Assembly: GCA_027574665.1 (NCBI GenBank)
Contig: CM050649.1
Location: 62,214,150-62,278,149 of the forward strand
Length of the DNA: 64,000 nt
Reading direction: 5' to 3'
From: Rhynochetos jubatus
Lineage: Eukaryota; Chordata; Aves; Eurypygiformes; Rhynochetidae
Shown: positions 51,801 through 64,000 of the stretch, piece by piece
How the letters are laid out: the number at the start of each line of letters is the position of its first letter
Numbering within the stretch: position 1 is the stretch's first letter
Made by a program: the position numbers and the translations under genes
Notes under the pieces: model-generated
Seen by the model: the letters and a program-made list of their open reading frames with translations, nothing else
Databases searched by the model: none
Told to the model about the DNA's origin: nothing

Positions 51801-54800
51801 AATGTTCTTTCCTGTGTAAAGGTCACAGTTTGTCACCACCCTGAACACTGCCTCAATCTATGAATAGTTCAGCTGAAGCCATCTTTAAGCCAGGGAGAAA
51901 AATAAGTAGCTCGCAGTGGAAAGAGCTCTTCAGATTGCCTCAGTGTAGCCCCTCGGGGCTGTTCATGCAGTGAGATACTATCCACTGTGAATAGGAGTGA
52001 CAAAACCTGGCCCAGAGTTCGTTCCCCCGAAAACGTAAATATAGAAACTGCCACAGAAACGCAGGCAGGGGCACAGGATTCTTTTTCCCACCCATGGTCT
52101 TTCCCAGAGAGGTCTTTCTCTCAGAGAGTGACCGCGGCAGTTCAAAGCTTTTCTAGCATTGCGGGTTGACAAGGCGAAACATTGCTGATCGAGCTCAGAG
52201 AAGCAGGCAATTTGCTTCTGTAAAATTACCCTTAGTAAAGCTTTGGGGAGTTTGTGTCAGGCGTATATGAATCACTCATATCTCAAATGCTCTCAGTCAT
52301 GAGAGAAAAAGGGGGTCATATAAGGATGAGAAGCTATCTAGGCATATACAGTAACCTTTGATGAAGTGCACAAGCCATAGAAAGGGAACCTGTCCGCAGC
52401 TCTGTGCACTAATCTGGAAGTACTGACTGCCAGTTTTGTTGTATTTCATAGAGATCTGCAAAGCACTGAAACCCAGAAAACACAAGTTTGTGTTACTACA
52501 TAGATGCTGAATACCTGGTCCTTGGTGTGGTAGGAGGATCCAGGCTTTTGTGCAAGGGGCTTTCCCTTGGCAGGCTGATTTCATCATCCCTGCCTCTGCT
52601 GATAGCCCACTGTGTATACTCAAGCAAGTCGCTTCCCTGCTTGCACTCCTCTCTGTGCCCAGTAAACACTGGTGAGCAGGCAGAGGAAATCAGGCTGAGG
52701 TTGTTTGCAAGTGGAGAACTGGATTCCCTTGGCATAATGCTGGAGACCACTGACTCAGCCTTGAAATCCAGGCACTCTCATCCCCACGGCATGAATGGAC
52801 CATCTTTGCAAGTGGAGCAGTAAGCGACAAAACCGCTGGTCAGATATGGGCATACGATGCTGCTTTTAGCAATATTAGTGTGTTTCTTAAATCGTTTCAT
52901 TGTGTGACACTGATTTGCCAGGGCTTATTTCACCTTTCATTTGTGCACTGTGTCTGTGCAGTGCACAGAGGTTCCATCTTCTTTTTTGCTTGCAACAAAA
53001 CTTCTTTCTTTAGAAATACATCTAGTGTTAGGGGAGAGAGAGGTGACCTTTGTCATTGTTTAACCTCACATAGTTCTTTCATTATTTCCCGCTGATTTTT
53101 TTCTTCCTTTTTTATTTTTTTTCTTTTCTCTCAATGACAGTTACAGATCCCAGATGTCAAATAGCAGCAGCAGCTGGCTGCATGGCAGATCCCTTAGGCT
53201 GCAGCTGGGTGAGCACTCCTGGACTTATTCTAGCTGTGTCATGTAGATGGTCTGCAGATTATTTCTCTGAGCTGTCATGCTCTTCAAATGCCTCTAGCTT
53301 CTTTCTTTCCTTTTCTTATTCTGGTAATACATGGAGCCTGAAAATTCAGCCTTGAAGAAATCTCTCATGTATTGTGGACAAGGTCTGTGGATCAAAAGGA
53401 TGGCCTATATGTGCATTATTCCTTTTATGTAACTAAATGATGCAATTAATAAATAATACCATGTATTCCAAATACAGTATTAGATTGGGGATGACTCTGT
53501 CCTTGAATACCCTGTATCTATGACAATAGCACTCTTGTGTGAAGATGAAAGGAGAAACGTTAATTCAGGAAGTCTGATCTCTCTCTTTTAAATTATGTAC
53601 TCAGTGTCCAAATTGCTTGAATGGTACTTTTCATAAAGTCAATGTGAGTAGACTGATTGAATGTGAATGACAGAATAGAGGTTCAGATTTCAACAAAAGA
53701 GACAAGCTGAAATAAGAGTAAAATTTCAGTAGGAGGGTGCATGCACAATATACTGTATTATCTACAAAGCAGAGTTAAAAGCAAGTTAAAATTTCTTATT
53801 TACCTTGCTGGATATATTTTTAGGAGCACCTGGGCTGGTGAATTTTCTTTACTAGTTGAGCTGTACATTACATTTAACCAAATCCTTTTAGTAATATGTT
53901 GTACTGCTGGCAAAATCACCACTAACATCAATGAAATCATAACAAAGGTATGGCTTTGCTTTTAACTACAACATATGTTTTGTAACAGCAGTATAATTTG
54001 AAACTAAAGTATAATTTAGGTATTCTGATTAAACTTTAGTATCCTTACTCAGGAGCAAGAACACCTTGACCACTGAATGATTTAATCTCAGATTATTGGG
54101 GCATATGCTTAAAGCTTCAAGGTAATATTTCAAAATATAATTTACTAATAATTTACCTTCCCTAGTACTGTCAAGGATATTAACCAACTTAAAATAGTTC
54201 ATTCTAGAAACAGACACAGCCCACTTCTTTCCCTTTTGGGCAGCATCAGGAAAATAGGTTTCACTAGGTGAGGCAAATGTGCTTTCTCTAAATGATCTAA
54301 TCACTTATGTGCTTTACTTTATCCCACTTTTGTTTGTCAAAATATTAGCTGCAGCTAAAATGGGGGTGATTGTTGTAGATATTGGAGTCCAATTCCTATT
54401 GCACCTTTCAAGAATTATTGATTGTGCTTGCAGACACGGTGCAGGATCCAGCTCAGAGCTCCAGGAAAACGCAGAAATGCCATGCAAAAGTAACTATAAA
54501 CCCACAGAATTTTCAGCACCTGTAAAGGCAACTCCACTCACATGTATTTTAAATCTAAAGCAGTGTATGTGTTTCTGCTTTATAGTCACTGAATTATGTC
54601 TTCTGCATTATCTCCGAGTGGGGCAGTCACATAGCCTTCACTTGTGTGGCTTCCTCTTGCTGCTTCTGCATAACTCGTAGTTCCTTGCTACTTCCTGCTC
54701 CCAACTTAGAGCTTTCTGGAGACACTTTGTTTTTTCAGCTCTCCATAGGACATTGCAAGGTAGATGTCAATATATGCCATTCTCACTGAAGTTACTAATG

Positions 54801-57800
54801 CTTCTCTCCCTAGTGCAAAGATTCTTTTATTCTCCCTTCCTAGAGGAAATGCTATGTATTGATCAATGTTGACACTTCCTCTTGATGAAACCATGTGTGT
54901 AGACTTGTTGTGGTGCTTCCTAACGGGAGAATGCCTGAGTGCATTCCTGATTTCTGTCTTTGCTAGTCCAGAAAAGAAACCTTCTGTATTTCTCTTGTCT
55001 CCCCAGCAGCTTTTCTTTCCCTATCACAGTTCTGAAGGAGGCACTCGATGTAATTGTTCAGCTCCTTTAATCTCATTTTTTGTTGTTGCCAGTAAAGTTC
55101 CTGCTGATCCTTTGTTGTGCTTCCGGTTGGTCCAATTCCTCATTCTCAGTCTCACACGACTGAGTGATGAGACAGAGTGGCAAAGCATCTCCACTTCTCT
55201 GAAACAGACCACTGGAAACCTGCAGAAACATTATCTGTTAAATGTTTCTCCACACCCTGTTTCGTGTCTTTCAGCAGGAGGCTTTGTTCCAAAAGGTCTT
55301 CCAAATGATCTTTTTCTCTATCTTATGTTTGGATTTTTAAAAATCAGTTTATTTCTGATTTGGCTATATTAGGGAGGTGCAGTGATATCTAAAAATTGTA
55401 CAGATAATTCAGAAGCTTCGTTCAACACTTTGTGACACCTAAGAGAATCAGAAGTATTCCACTTAGAAATTGGGTAATACAGGAAGATTCTCTTGTGGTT
55501 TTCCCCCCTCGTTTTGCCACTTGCATCAGATATCAATCAATCTCCAATTTTAGACTTTGTCTTGCTTTCACTTGTCTAAATTGCTGATCATCACCATCAT
55601 CTTTTTTCCCCAAGCTTCTGATCATATTTGCTTTTACTTTAAGCTTTTATAATATAAATTATTCTGCTAATTCACTTCAAAGACCTCTTCTTCCATCTGC
55701 ATGCTTGATCTTCTCCTCCTATACAACTCTCTCCTTAAGCCCTGGTTTTTACATCATGTTATGTTTCCTTGCCTTAGTCTAGGTCAATATGCACAACTTC
55801 CCCTGTGATTTTCAACGGTCTTGATCATTATCCTTCCTTTTTTCATTTTGTTTCCCTAAAGCCTCCCACTGAAATACTTTAATTACTGACTTCAGCAGAT
55901 AGAATATCAGGCTCCACGTGCATCACTGCAGGACTGTTACATGTGTGATACTGAACTGGTGTGCGCTTTGCTTTGTAAATCCTTCTGATTGTGCAGGCTA
56001 CTTCTCTCCTGAGCTTACTCGTGGAAACTCAGTACCAAGAGGGTAGGTCACCTGATGTCAGTGAAAATTTAGAAAATAATAAAAATTTATAATGTAGAGC
56101 TTTTAATTTAGGTTTGGTTTCCCCCCCACCCCCACCATAAAGCATCCTTGTAACACCATGAAATGTTAGTGAGAGCTTGAACTGAAATTATGAAGGAAAT
56201 CCCAGTATGACAGAAATGCAGGATTTGCCGTTCAGATATGATACATTAACTGTACCATATTAAAATAGTTCTTCTGAAAGAACCCCCTACCAGTACAGAT
56301 GGAAAAGAATCGTGGAGGAGAAACGTCCTGGGGAACACATAAGACGAACTGGAAGATGGTGTTTTGCATGAAATGTCTGGAAACAGGCAAGTGGGTTATT
56401 CTGCCAGTGAAGCTGTGTTTCTTTAATGGTGCTAATATTGCACAAAATCATAAAGGAAATTGCAAAGAATTTCCTGTCTGCGGAGGATATGTAAGTGTCA
56501 ACTGGAAAAAAACAAAGCTGGCCAAGAAGAAACGTACCAGTAGGAGATGGTATTGGGCTTACTGATACAGGCTAAAGGAAAACAAGTATCAAGTAAAAAC
56601 ATGGTATTTCTAATGAAGTGATAACAACTGTGCTTAAGCACTGTATTAAAATGCTTGAATTGGAAGGCACTGTGGTGCCAGGGTGTGACAAGCCTGTTTC
56701 AATAAAATAGGCTGAACCTGGGTTTGTGTCTTAGATAACACATCGCGCCTCTGCAGCTTGTTGCAGAATGCAACCCGTGTGTACCTGAGAAGTTCTCTTT
56801 TCATGGCCTATGGACGTATTATAAGTAGCAGATCATGATGAAATACTGCTCTAACCACAAAACCACAAGTATCTGCAGCTCAAGAGAGTATCTCTTGACT
56901 GATGAGAGGAAAAGAAAATAAAGAAAGTATTAAAATATTTCAGTGGATGACAGAACCAGTCATTCATGTGGCAGATACCACATTATTTATTCAATGCATA
57001 TTTTGATTGCCTGGTGGGGTTCAGGACTCCTGGGAGTGATACTACCTGGGCAACAACTGACTGCTCCATCATAATTCTCCATTAGGATAAAGCCACAAAG
57101 CTAGGAAAAGCCTGTAGTTAATTTGAATAAAAGATGGAGAAAGGCATGTACTGTGAGCTGCATTCCGTGACAGTCTTAATGTTGTGGAAAAATGCTAATT
57201 TAATCTGTTCAGTAATGTTGGTGAGCTAACTAATGTTATTCAATACCACTTTATATTAGCATTTTCTCCATTTGAATTATCTTCATACATAATTATATAT
57301 TTTCAGGTTGTTTGGTCAGGGAGGTGACACAGCCGGAGAGGGAATATGAATGACTGCAAGATGTACTGTGCACAGTAAATGATGATGTCAGATAGCCAAT
57401 TTTTTAAAGATGATAGACAGGAAAACTTCTAGGGAAGCTGGATTTTCTATTTGAAATTCTGACTTGATTCTGCATGAAGCCACAGTGTTGCGTAGTAATT
57501 GTTTTCCTATACTTTCCTTTTTAATTTTCCAGTAAATGATGAATTTAGTTACCAATTCCATATTTAATCATTTTCATAGAGATCAAAATCCCTTGGAATA
57601 TGAAGCACTCTTTAGCATATATTTTGTAATTAGCTGTAAAAATTTACATAATGAATTAAGTAGTTAATTCATGAATGTGATGCATTTCTGTGTATGTAAG
57701 CCACGGACCGATGCCCAGTGCCCATGATAAGAAGTTCTCAGCTAATCAATTCCTGTTCTGGAGCCTTTGAGTCTTCCAGTTTGCTCTAGTCAATCATCTC

Positions 57801-60659
57801 AACATATTTTCCATGGTTAAGAGGTTGCTAAGTGCTACAAATTAAAATTGTAACAGTTTTACACTTCTATTACATGTCCTGTCCATAGTCACTGCTACTG
57901 GAGCAAAAACACAAGGAAAACCATATCAACGATGTCTTGTCAAAGATGCAGTGCAGAAAAACACACAACTATATTCATACTCATGTCTGGTATAATCTAA
58001 TTTCTCCACTGTTGCCTCCAAATCCATGCATCTGAGTGCATTTTTGGGGGGAAATTTTTACAGTACTAGGTGGCATTCACCACGCACAGGCCATGGTGTG
58101 GCAACAGTTGTTTCCTACAGCTGACAAGTCAGTGGAAAAAGCCTGTAGCGTCTGAGATGATGGCACAGTCTGAGGATGACACAATTGTTGACCAACTTGC
58201 ATTGACAACTTCTTCAAGTTGTACTAGGGTGGGAAGAAAATACACGGAGGGAAGAGTTTTCATTATAGGAAATGATCATGGTTGTTTCCACTGAGTAACG
58301 ATACTATTCTAAACCTTCCTTTAGAGCCAGTGTTTGTTTACATCTTAGGAGCTTCTGAAGAACTTGGTGATTTTCTAGATGCGTCAGTAGGGGAAGTGAA
58401 AGAAGCCATCCTGTCATTTGAAAAGCCCAGCTGAGCATGAAGTCACTGTACCCATGACTCCTGGTGTCCAGCAAAGGGTGATGGGCCCACTGGGGAGTCA
58501 TCAGAAAACCACTACAGCTCTAGTAGGTAGCAAAATAGGACTAAAGGTGATGGGCAGAGGAGTGAAGAGCCCACAGTGAACTCAGTGGCTTAGCTTCTCT
58601 GAGCACTGAGACAGCCTGAAACTGGGGCTATGCCCTGCCCTGCCTAAATAGCACAACCAAGGCTTCATTTCTCTCTTTTAGAAGATGGGTGTTCTTCATT
58701 AAGGCATGTTTGCTCATCTTAATAAGCTGTGTGAATCTATTAAGTAGGGAGGCTTGACTTGAATTGATTTGCTTTGTTTAAACATGCTCTAGCTTTTGCT
58801 CATGTATATAGCTCATAAAAAAGAAACCTGTTTGAGTTTAGCCCAGTATCCCATGGTGATTACTTAGATGTGCTGTCATAGCCAAGAGCGTTGAGTCTAG
58901 GATTTTGTTGGCAGCAGTGCAGCTGCAGTAATTACAATGATACGGAAAACTGAACCACAACTTGAAAACCAAGAGAGCTATTGCAACTCTTGGAGGTCAG
59001 AGATTGCTGAGTAATGTCCATTCAATATATGTAGGTAACATTCATGATGCTGCATTATTTAAAATAATTAATGTGGGTCAAATCTATTTCAGATGCCATT
59101 CTCTAGTTGAAGCAGGCAGGTAGGAGGTTTATTTGGCGGTTTTGTTTAACCAACTACTTAAGAGTCAAGAAGAAGTTTTAGTGAAATTAATTTTGGCTAG
59201 TTAACACTTTAAAAAGCCTTTGAAGATATTTATTGCCATATATTTGTTAGATTTTATTCATACAGGTTGAGGAACGACATCCTTTTGTCTTATAAGCAAC
59301 TTCTCTTGTGAAAAGTACTTCAACAACTTTTTGGACCTGTCAGCAGTATTTTTTCTTGATCAGAGCCTGCAAAGGCAGATTTATGGCTTGGATTTTCAAT
59401 AGCTCCTGCCAGAGCGAGGCACTGAATCCCCCTGAACGCCGTGTGCCCTGAATTCTGATCCTTCACATCGACTAAAGCTGTCACACATAACAATAATGAA
59501 GAGCCATGTGAATTTGGCATGCACAACTGTGGCCTTGATTCAGTCAGTAGGGATAAGAAACAGTTTTTGACCCAGCTGTGGCTGGAACTCAGCATCTTCT
59601 CTGAGGCTGAATTCGGATTTCTTTGTTGAGATTTCTTTCAATGGAAAAGTAGTTAGTTTGCTTAATTCAAATATTTTTATTTGTAAGGTATTATTTGCCC
59701 ACATTATAAATAGTTCTTCTTATTCCTCCTCTGGTGACAACTAAAGATTGAAAATACCAGCCTTTCACTGGGAAGTCTGCCTGTGAGTGTGCCAAACTTG
59801 ATTGCATTTCTGAAATTTATACTCTGCTCTTACTATAAATACTTGTTTAATACTTGGTTTGGAGAGTGCTGACTTTGAGAGAATGGTGGCAATGCAGGAG
59901 AAATTAATATAATTTGAAAAATGAATCCCTTAATGGTTGATTGTAATGTATGAATGAAAGACAATCAATGTGCTCTGGTGATCTTACAAAAGAAGCAGTT
60001 GAAAAGCAAAATGAAGGCTGAGAACGCGTCTTTTCTGGAAAAAAAATAAAAACCCAACCTGGGTTTTATGACTGTGTTTCCTCAACACACAATTCTATAT
60101 CTGATGTAATCGAAGAATCTGGGAAAATGACATTGCTGAATAATTTCTGGTAATTAGAGACAGAGACAGATTTATGGAGGTGCCTGCTATTTTGAGCAAC
60201 CAGTAATTGTATTAGCTACACCTCACAGACGAACTTTGTCTTCTGTTTAACAGCAGGTTCACCATCCTGTCTAACCAGGTTGTTTGGTAACCTTGAAGAG
60301 ATGATTTTCTGCTTTTGAGAGAATGTTTGAAAGCCATGGATATGATTTTTATGTATTTGGGCAATCAATCAATTTTATTGCTTGGCTGCCTTCCCAGCTC
60401 CTGGTTGCTTTTACTACTTAATTTTGCGTCGAACAAGCAAATAAATGTTCTAATCATATATAAGGAGAAGTGTTTTGATTGTCATGTTTTGAATTCTTAA
60501 CAACAGCTTAAAGTATTACAGCTCTATGCTATCAGCATATTGTGGCAAGTCTTGTGAATTAATTTCACTAATGACTACAAGGAAAATGCCATTAAAACCC
60601 TGCAGTACAGCTCTGACGTAGTTTTCATAGCTATTTCCTTGTAGTTTTTGTCTGAGGAG
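48809..60659. other. Intron 3, long stretch without a recognised gene
   Basis: Nearly 12 kb with no domain, transposon end or RNA gene that I can support. GC-richer DNA lies at 49470-49960. Low-complexity T runs occur at 50749-50769 and 53097-53130. An exon-like unit lies at 51363-51469 (see findings). An AT-rich block with homeodomain-type words lies at 57520-57690. Open frames of up to 168 codons (54866-55372) have no recognisable family features. Confidence 0.5.
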
Positions 60660-60980
60660 GATTCGTTTTCCTAGAAAACGAGTCCCTCGCTGTGTTTTGT
60701 AACTGCACAGTGTTTCCGAACAGCACGGGTTTGAATCGCACTGCCGCCTCCCTCGGTCTTCCGTGGTTTGGGTGGGTTACGGTCACAGGCGACAGTCGAC
60801 GTTTGTGATACCTGTTGGCACAAGGAGCAGAGGGTCCTGCGAAGCAGAAGCAGGGTGCTTGGCCCGTGCAGCCCCCGTCGGGCATCTTCTGTGCCTGCAT
60901 AGAAACCACCCTGGCGAGAAAACACTCAATACATAGGATCTCTAGCCTTGGTAGGCTGGGTGCGCTACGAGGGATCATCC
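60660..60980. promoter_or_regulatory. CpG-rich patch in intron 3
   Basis: About 20 CpG dinucleotides in ~320 bases, in GC-richer sequence that contrasts with the flanks. Open frames cross on both strands (60631-61056 on -, 60815-61060 on +), but neither translation is recognisable. It could be an orphan CpG island or an enhancer-like element. Confidence 0.35.
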
Positions 60981-63900
60981 AGGCACTCCAACCTGAAGTT
61001 TGCTGCAGTTCTCTGAGACACCTTCCCGCAGCAGCTAATGCTCCTTTCTTTGCCATTTAAATCCCTGTCACCTCCTCTCCTTTTCAGTTGCTTCCTATCT
61101 TATATGTGCCTGATCCCATGCCAAGGTACATTACTTGGAAAAGCTCGATGAAAGCAGCTTCTGAGCTGTACCAACAGTGATGGTGCAAAGCGCTGGCTAG
61201 AAAATGGTGTCTCCTGATGTTTCATTGGAAGTAATTGGCTTCTGGGGAGAGAGGGAGGTGGCTCCACTTGGCATACTTACAGTTTGGCCTGTAAAAGAAA
61301 AGAAAAAAAAGTAATTATCTCACCCCCCAAATTACATACCTGTTAAATTTCTTGCTTTACATTGGAATAATTTCACTGTTAAACTTAATAAATGGGGATA
61401 GTCCATAGGCTGCACAAAACTAAGTAGGCATGTCAAGGATATACCTTACCTCTTTTTTATATGTACTTAAATTAATTGTATTAATCAATCCCTTTTTTTC
61501 CTAAAAATAATAATCCAAACCCAAACCTAAACCAAAATTCTATTAAAAAATAAGACCCTAAGATTAAGGAAATCAAGAATGCTTTGTGCAGTGCTATGTA
61601 AAATCAAAAGAATGAGTAACCCATTAAAACCCTTAGCTCTGAATATACATACTTCTTTAATGACACTCCAAAAATTAGACTCAATGCAACAAAATAGATA
61701 TGGTTGCATAAGGTATTGGAAAAACTGGGGAAAGTGTAAGGGTGGATCAAGGAAATGCCTGCACAACTGGAGAAAGTGCCTTAGAGGGAAACCTAGGTGT
61801 TACCCAAGTATTTGCCAAGTGTATTTGTGTATGCACAGCTCTGCATCAAATTCCAGACCAGAGCCAGCTTGCATCCTGCCAGTTTACACCCCAGGCAAAA
61901 AATCTGTGTTCAGTTTCTGTCTGACCATGCAGATTTTTCCTGGAGTAGTACAATCCGTTGTCATAAATTCTAAGAGAAAGGTACTAAAACTAAAGGGCTG
62001 TTAACAGCAGTAGGTTAAAAAAAAAAAAAAAAAGGCATAATAAAAGCAGTTAACATGTTAGGGAGAGCTGAAAACTAACTAGTTTCGATACAGCATTTCT
62101 AATGGTTATAAAGGTGATTCTGTGATGTGTGCTGTCCTGTGAAGACTGGAGCTAGGTTTGAAAACTTGTGGTGGGCAGGGTATTATCTGACCTATGTCCC
62201 TCAGTTGAAGGCAGACCAAGTCAAATGGAAAATCAGGTTTAATAACAGGAGTGATAAAACATCACATTAAATAAATAGAATAAAGATTTCCAGGAGAGAT
62301 TTTTCATCTTGTTTAGGCTTAGATCAAAAACCTTCTGAAAGAAGGGTTTCTAGTTCTGAAATATAAGGTAAGGAGGTCACTGAGTCTCTGCGAGGACGGT
62401 TATGATGTGACTAAGAAAAGACATAGACTAGGGTAGTTAGGTGGGTGAGTGAGTTCTTGGGAAAAGAGCAAAAAGTCGGGGTAGATGGGCAGGAAAACCA
62501 GTTTCATTATTCAGCATCATCGTAGAAGTAGAATGACAGGCACAAAGAATGCAGTCTCCCATGGATAATTTTCATTATACCTGGACACCCACTGTAACAG
62601 GACAAGGTAACATCAGTAGCTACTCCTCTTCAACTACCTCTGACACATGTAAAACTGGGCAACTCCTTTACTTTCTTAGTACCCATAAATTCCATGACTG
62701 CTATAAATTATAGTTTTAAAAAAGTGGAAATGGAAATGTTTTAATATTTTGTCATCCGTGTTTATTCTAATCATCTAGGCAAGTGGGAATCTAGGCAGAT
62801 TCCTGTATTTCTGATACAGTCAGTGAAGGAAGTTCACCTTCCAGACCTTCCTTTGAAAGATCCCACCGTCTTCTTCAGACCACCAGGAAACTGCAGTGCC
62901 TCTCAAAGCACTGAAGTTGGATGAGTAGGGTTTGTGCTATGGACTTCCCTTTATATAATAAGGTTCTGGTTTTTTTTGGTGGTTTGGGTTTGTTTTTTTT
63001 TTTTCCCCCCAGATTTCCTTCTTATTTTTCTTATCCAGTCCATTATCTAGGGTAAAATATACATTCATTTCAGTAGGAACAGAGCTATGCCAGCACCCTG
63101 TGTGTTGGGAAAGTGCTCCAAATAAATTAAAGCGTGAGACAGAAAAAATACTCAAATGCTAATACCCCACTGACTTTCTCCCTATTAATAAGCTAATTAA
63201 TTCATGCTTTTATGCAACTGTAAGAAGGACCAAAAGCATTTTGTTTTGGTTTTATCACTGAACTTCTGATGATAAACGTGTTAAGTTCTGCATTCACATC
63301 ATTGCATGCAAGACTTGCAGTTAATGTATAATTAACTCTAATTTTCAAGGAACTTCTGCTTGTTTCCTGTATGCATTTCATTAAAATGCTTTCCAACATA
63401 GTAGAATTTCATTAAGGGAAAAATAGAAAACAAAAAACATGCAACGTACTTGCTGTTCGTCTATTCAAACATGCCCTGCATTTTCAAATCCATAAACATT
63501 ATGCCAGAGTAAGAACATGTTCACGAGTGACAGCACTGATGTCTAATGAATTCTATTAAGACATCAGGATTGGCCCGATGAACTTTGAGTGGGGAGGGCC
63601 GGACCAAGCTTGTCTATCCAGACCATTGGTCACAGGTCCGGTGGGATGGAAGTGACCTCTTTAACCCTGCACTGATTTCTATGACATTCCCCCAGGTCTG
63701 GCAGGTCCTGGAAAAGGAACCTATGGCAAGATGCATGTTTAAATAACAGGACAGAGATGAGGACCAAAAAAGACCCATCTGTCTCCACAGCTGACTGGAG
63801 GAAGTAGGACACAAGCTAGCAAGTGGTTGGTGCAGATGTAGCCGTCAGTCACGGGCAGATGGATTTCAGTTATTTACTGTGGGTAAAGCCAAACAAGCTT

Positions 63901-64000
63901 GCACAGAAGATCAGCGCAGGAACTATCTGAACATTGGGAAAAAATTTTACTTTCAGTTGTGGGTGCAAAATGTGAAGGAATAAGCAGAGAAGCTTTGAAT
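60981..64000. other. Intron 3, end of window; nothing recognised
   Basis: AT-rich DNA with an A17 run at about 62016-62032 and a T-rich part at 62965-63005. No exon or transposon is supported before the window ends. Confidence 0.5.

Noticed and set aside
54866..55372. A 168-codon open frame
   Set aside because: Translation has no family signature and the DNA shows ordinary intronic composition; no support beyond length.
56299..56565. An 88-codon basic open frame
   Set aside because: No recognisable domain, no splice or promoter support; consistent with a chance frame in intronic DNA.

Overview
The window is vertebrate nuclear DNA, almost certainly from a bird. It is AT-rich and nearly all non-coding. 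It carries several CR1 LINE 3' ends, the dominant avian retroposon, and one endogenous retrovirus remnant with the long terminal repeat (LTR) type common in avian genomes. No bacterial, plasmid or phage feature is present, and almost all open frames are chance or low-complexity.

One host gene is recognisable: two internal exons of DHRSX on the + strand, at 18627-18734 and 31874-31942. DHRSX is a short-chain dehydrogenase/reductase of the dolichol pathway. The exons join in frame, have consensus splice sites, and encode the first Rossmann beta strand, the TGGxxGIG nucleotide-binding loop and the following AGN segment. Exon 1 and the exons after exon 3 were not found. The window therefore reads as the 3' part of intron 1 (1-18626), exon 2, a 13.1-kb intron 2, exon 3, and more than 32 kb of intron 3.

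Layout. The first ~270 bases are CpG-rich and may be the edge of the promoter CpG island. At 1975-4091 lies a rearranged, dead ERV-L-like provirus: protease and partial reverse transcriptase on the - strand between two LTRs in opposite orientation, bounded by one 5-bp target-site duplication. Intron 1 also holds a CpG-island-like patch (8895-9190), a (TCTCC)17 microsatellite, a CR1 3' end and a 21-base C run. Intron 2 holds two old CR1 bodies, a younger CR1 and an ~845-bp polypyrimidine tract with a nine-base mosaic repeat about 1.2 kb before exon 3. Intron 3 holds CR1 3' ends, another CpG-rich patch (60660-60980) and long stretches with nothing recognisable.

No wholly new system is visible. 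The items most worth a second look are the inverted-LTR provirus and its primer-binding-site junction, the nonamer mosaic tract, the intragenic CpG patches, and an exon-like unit at 51363-51469 that stays in frame with DHRSX exon 3 but does not resemble the expected exon 4.
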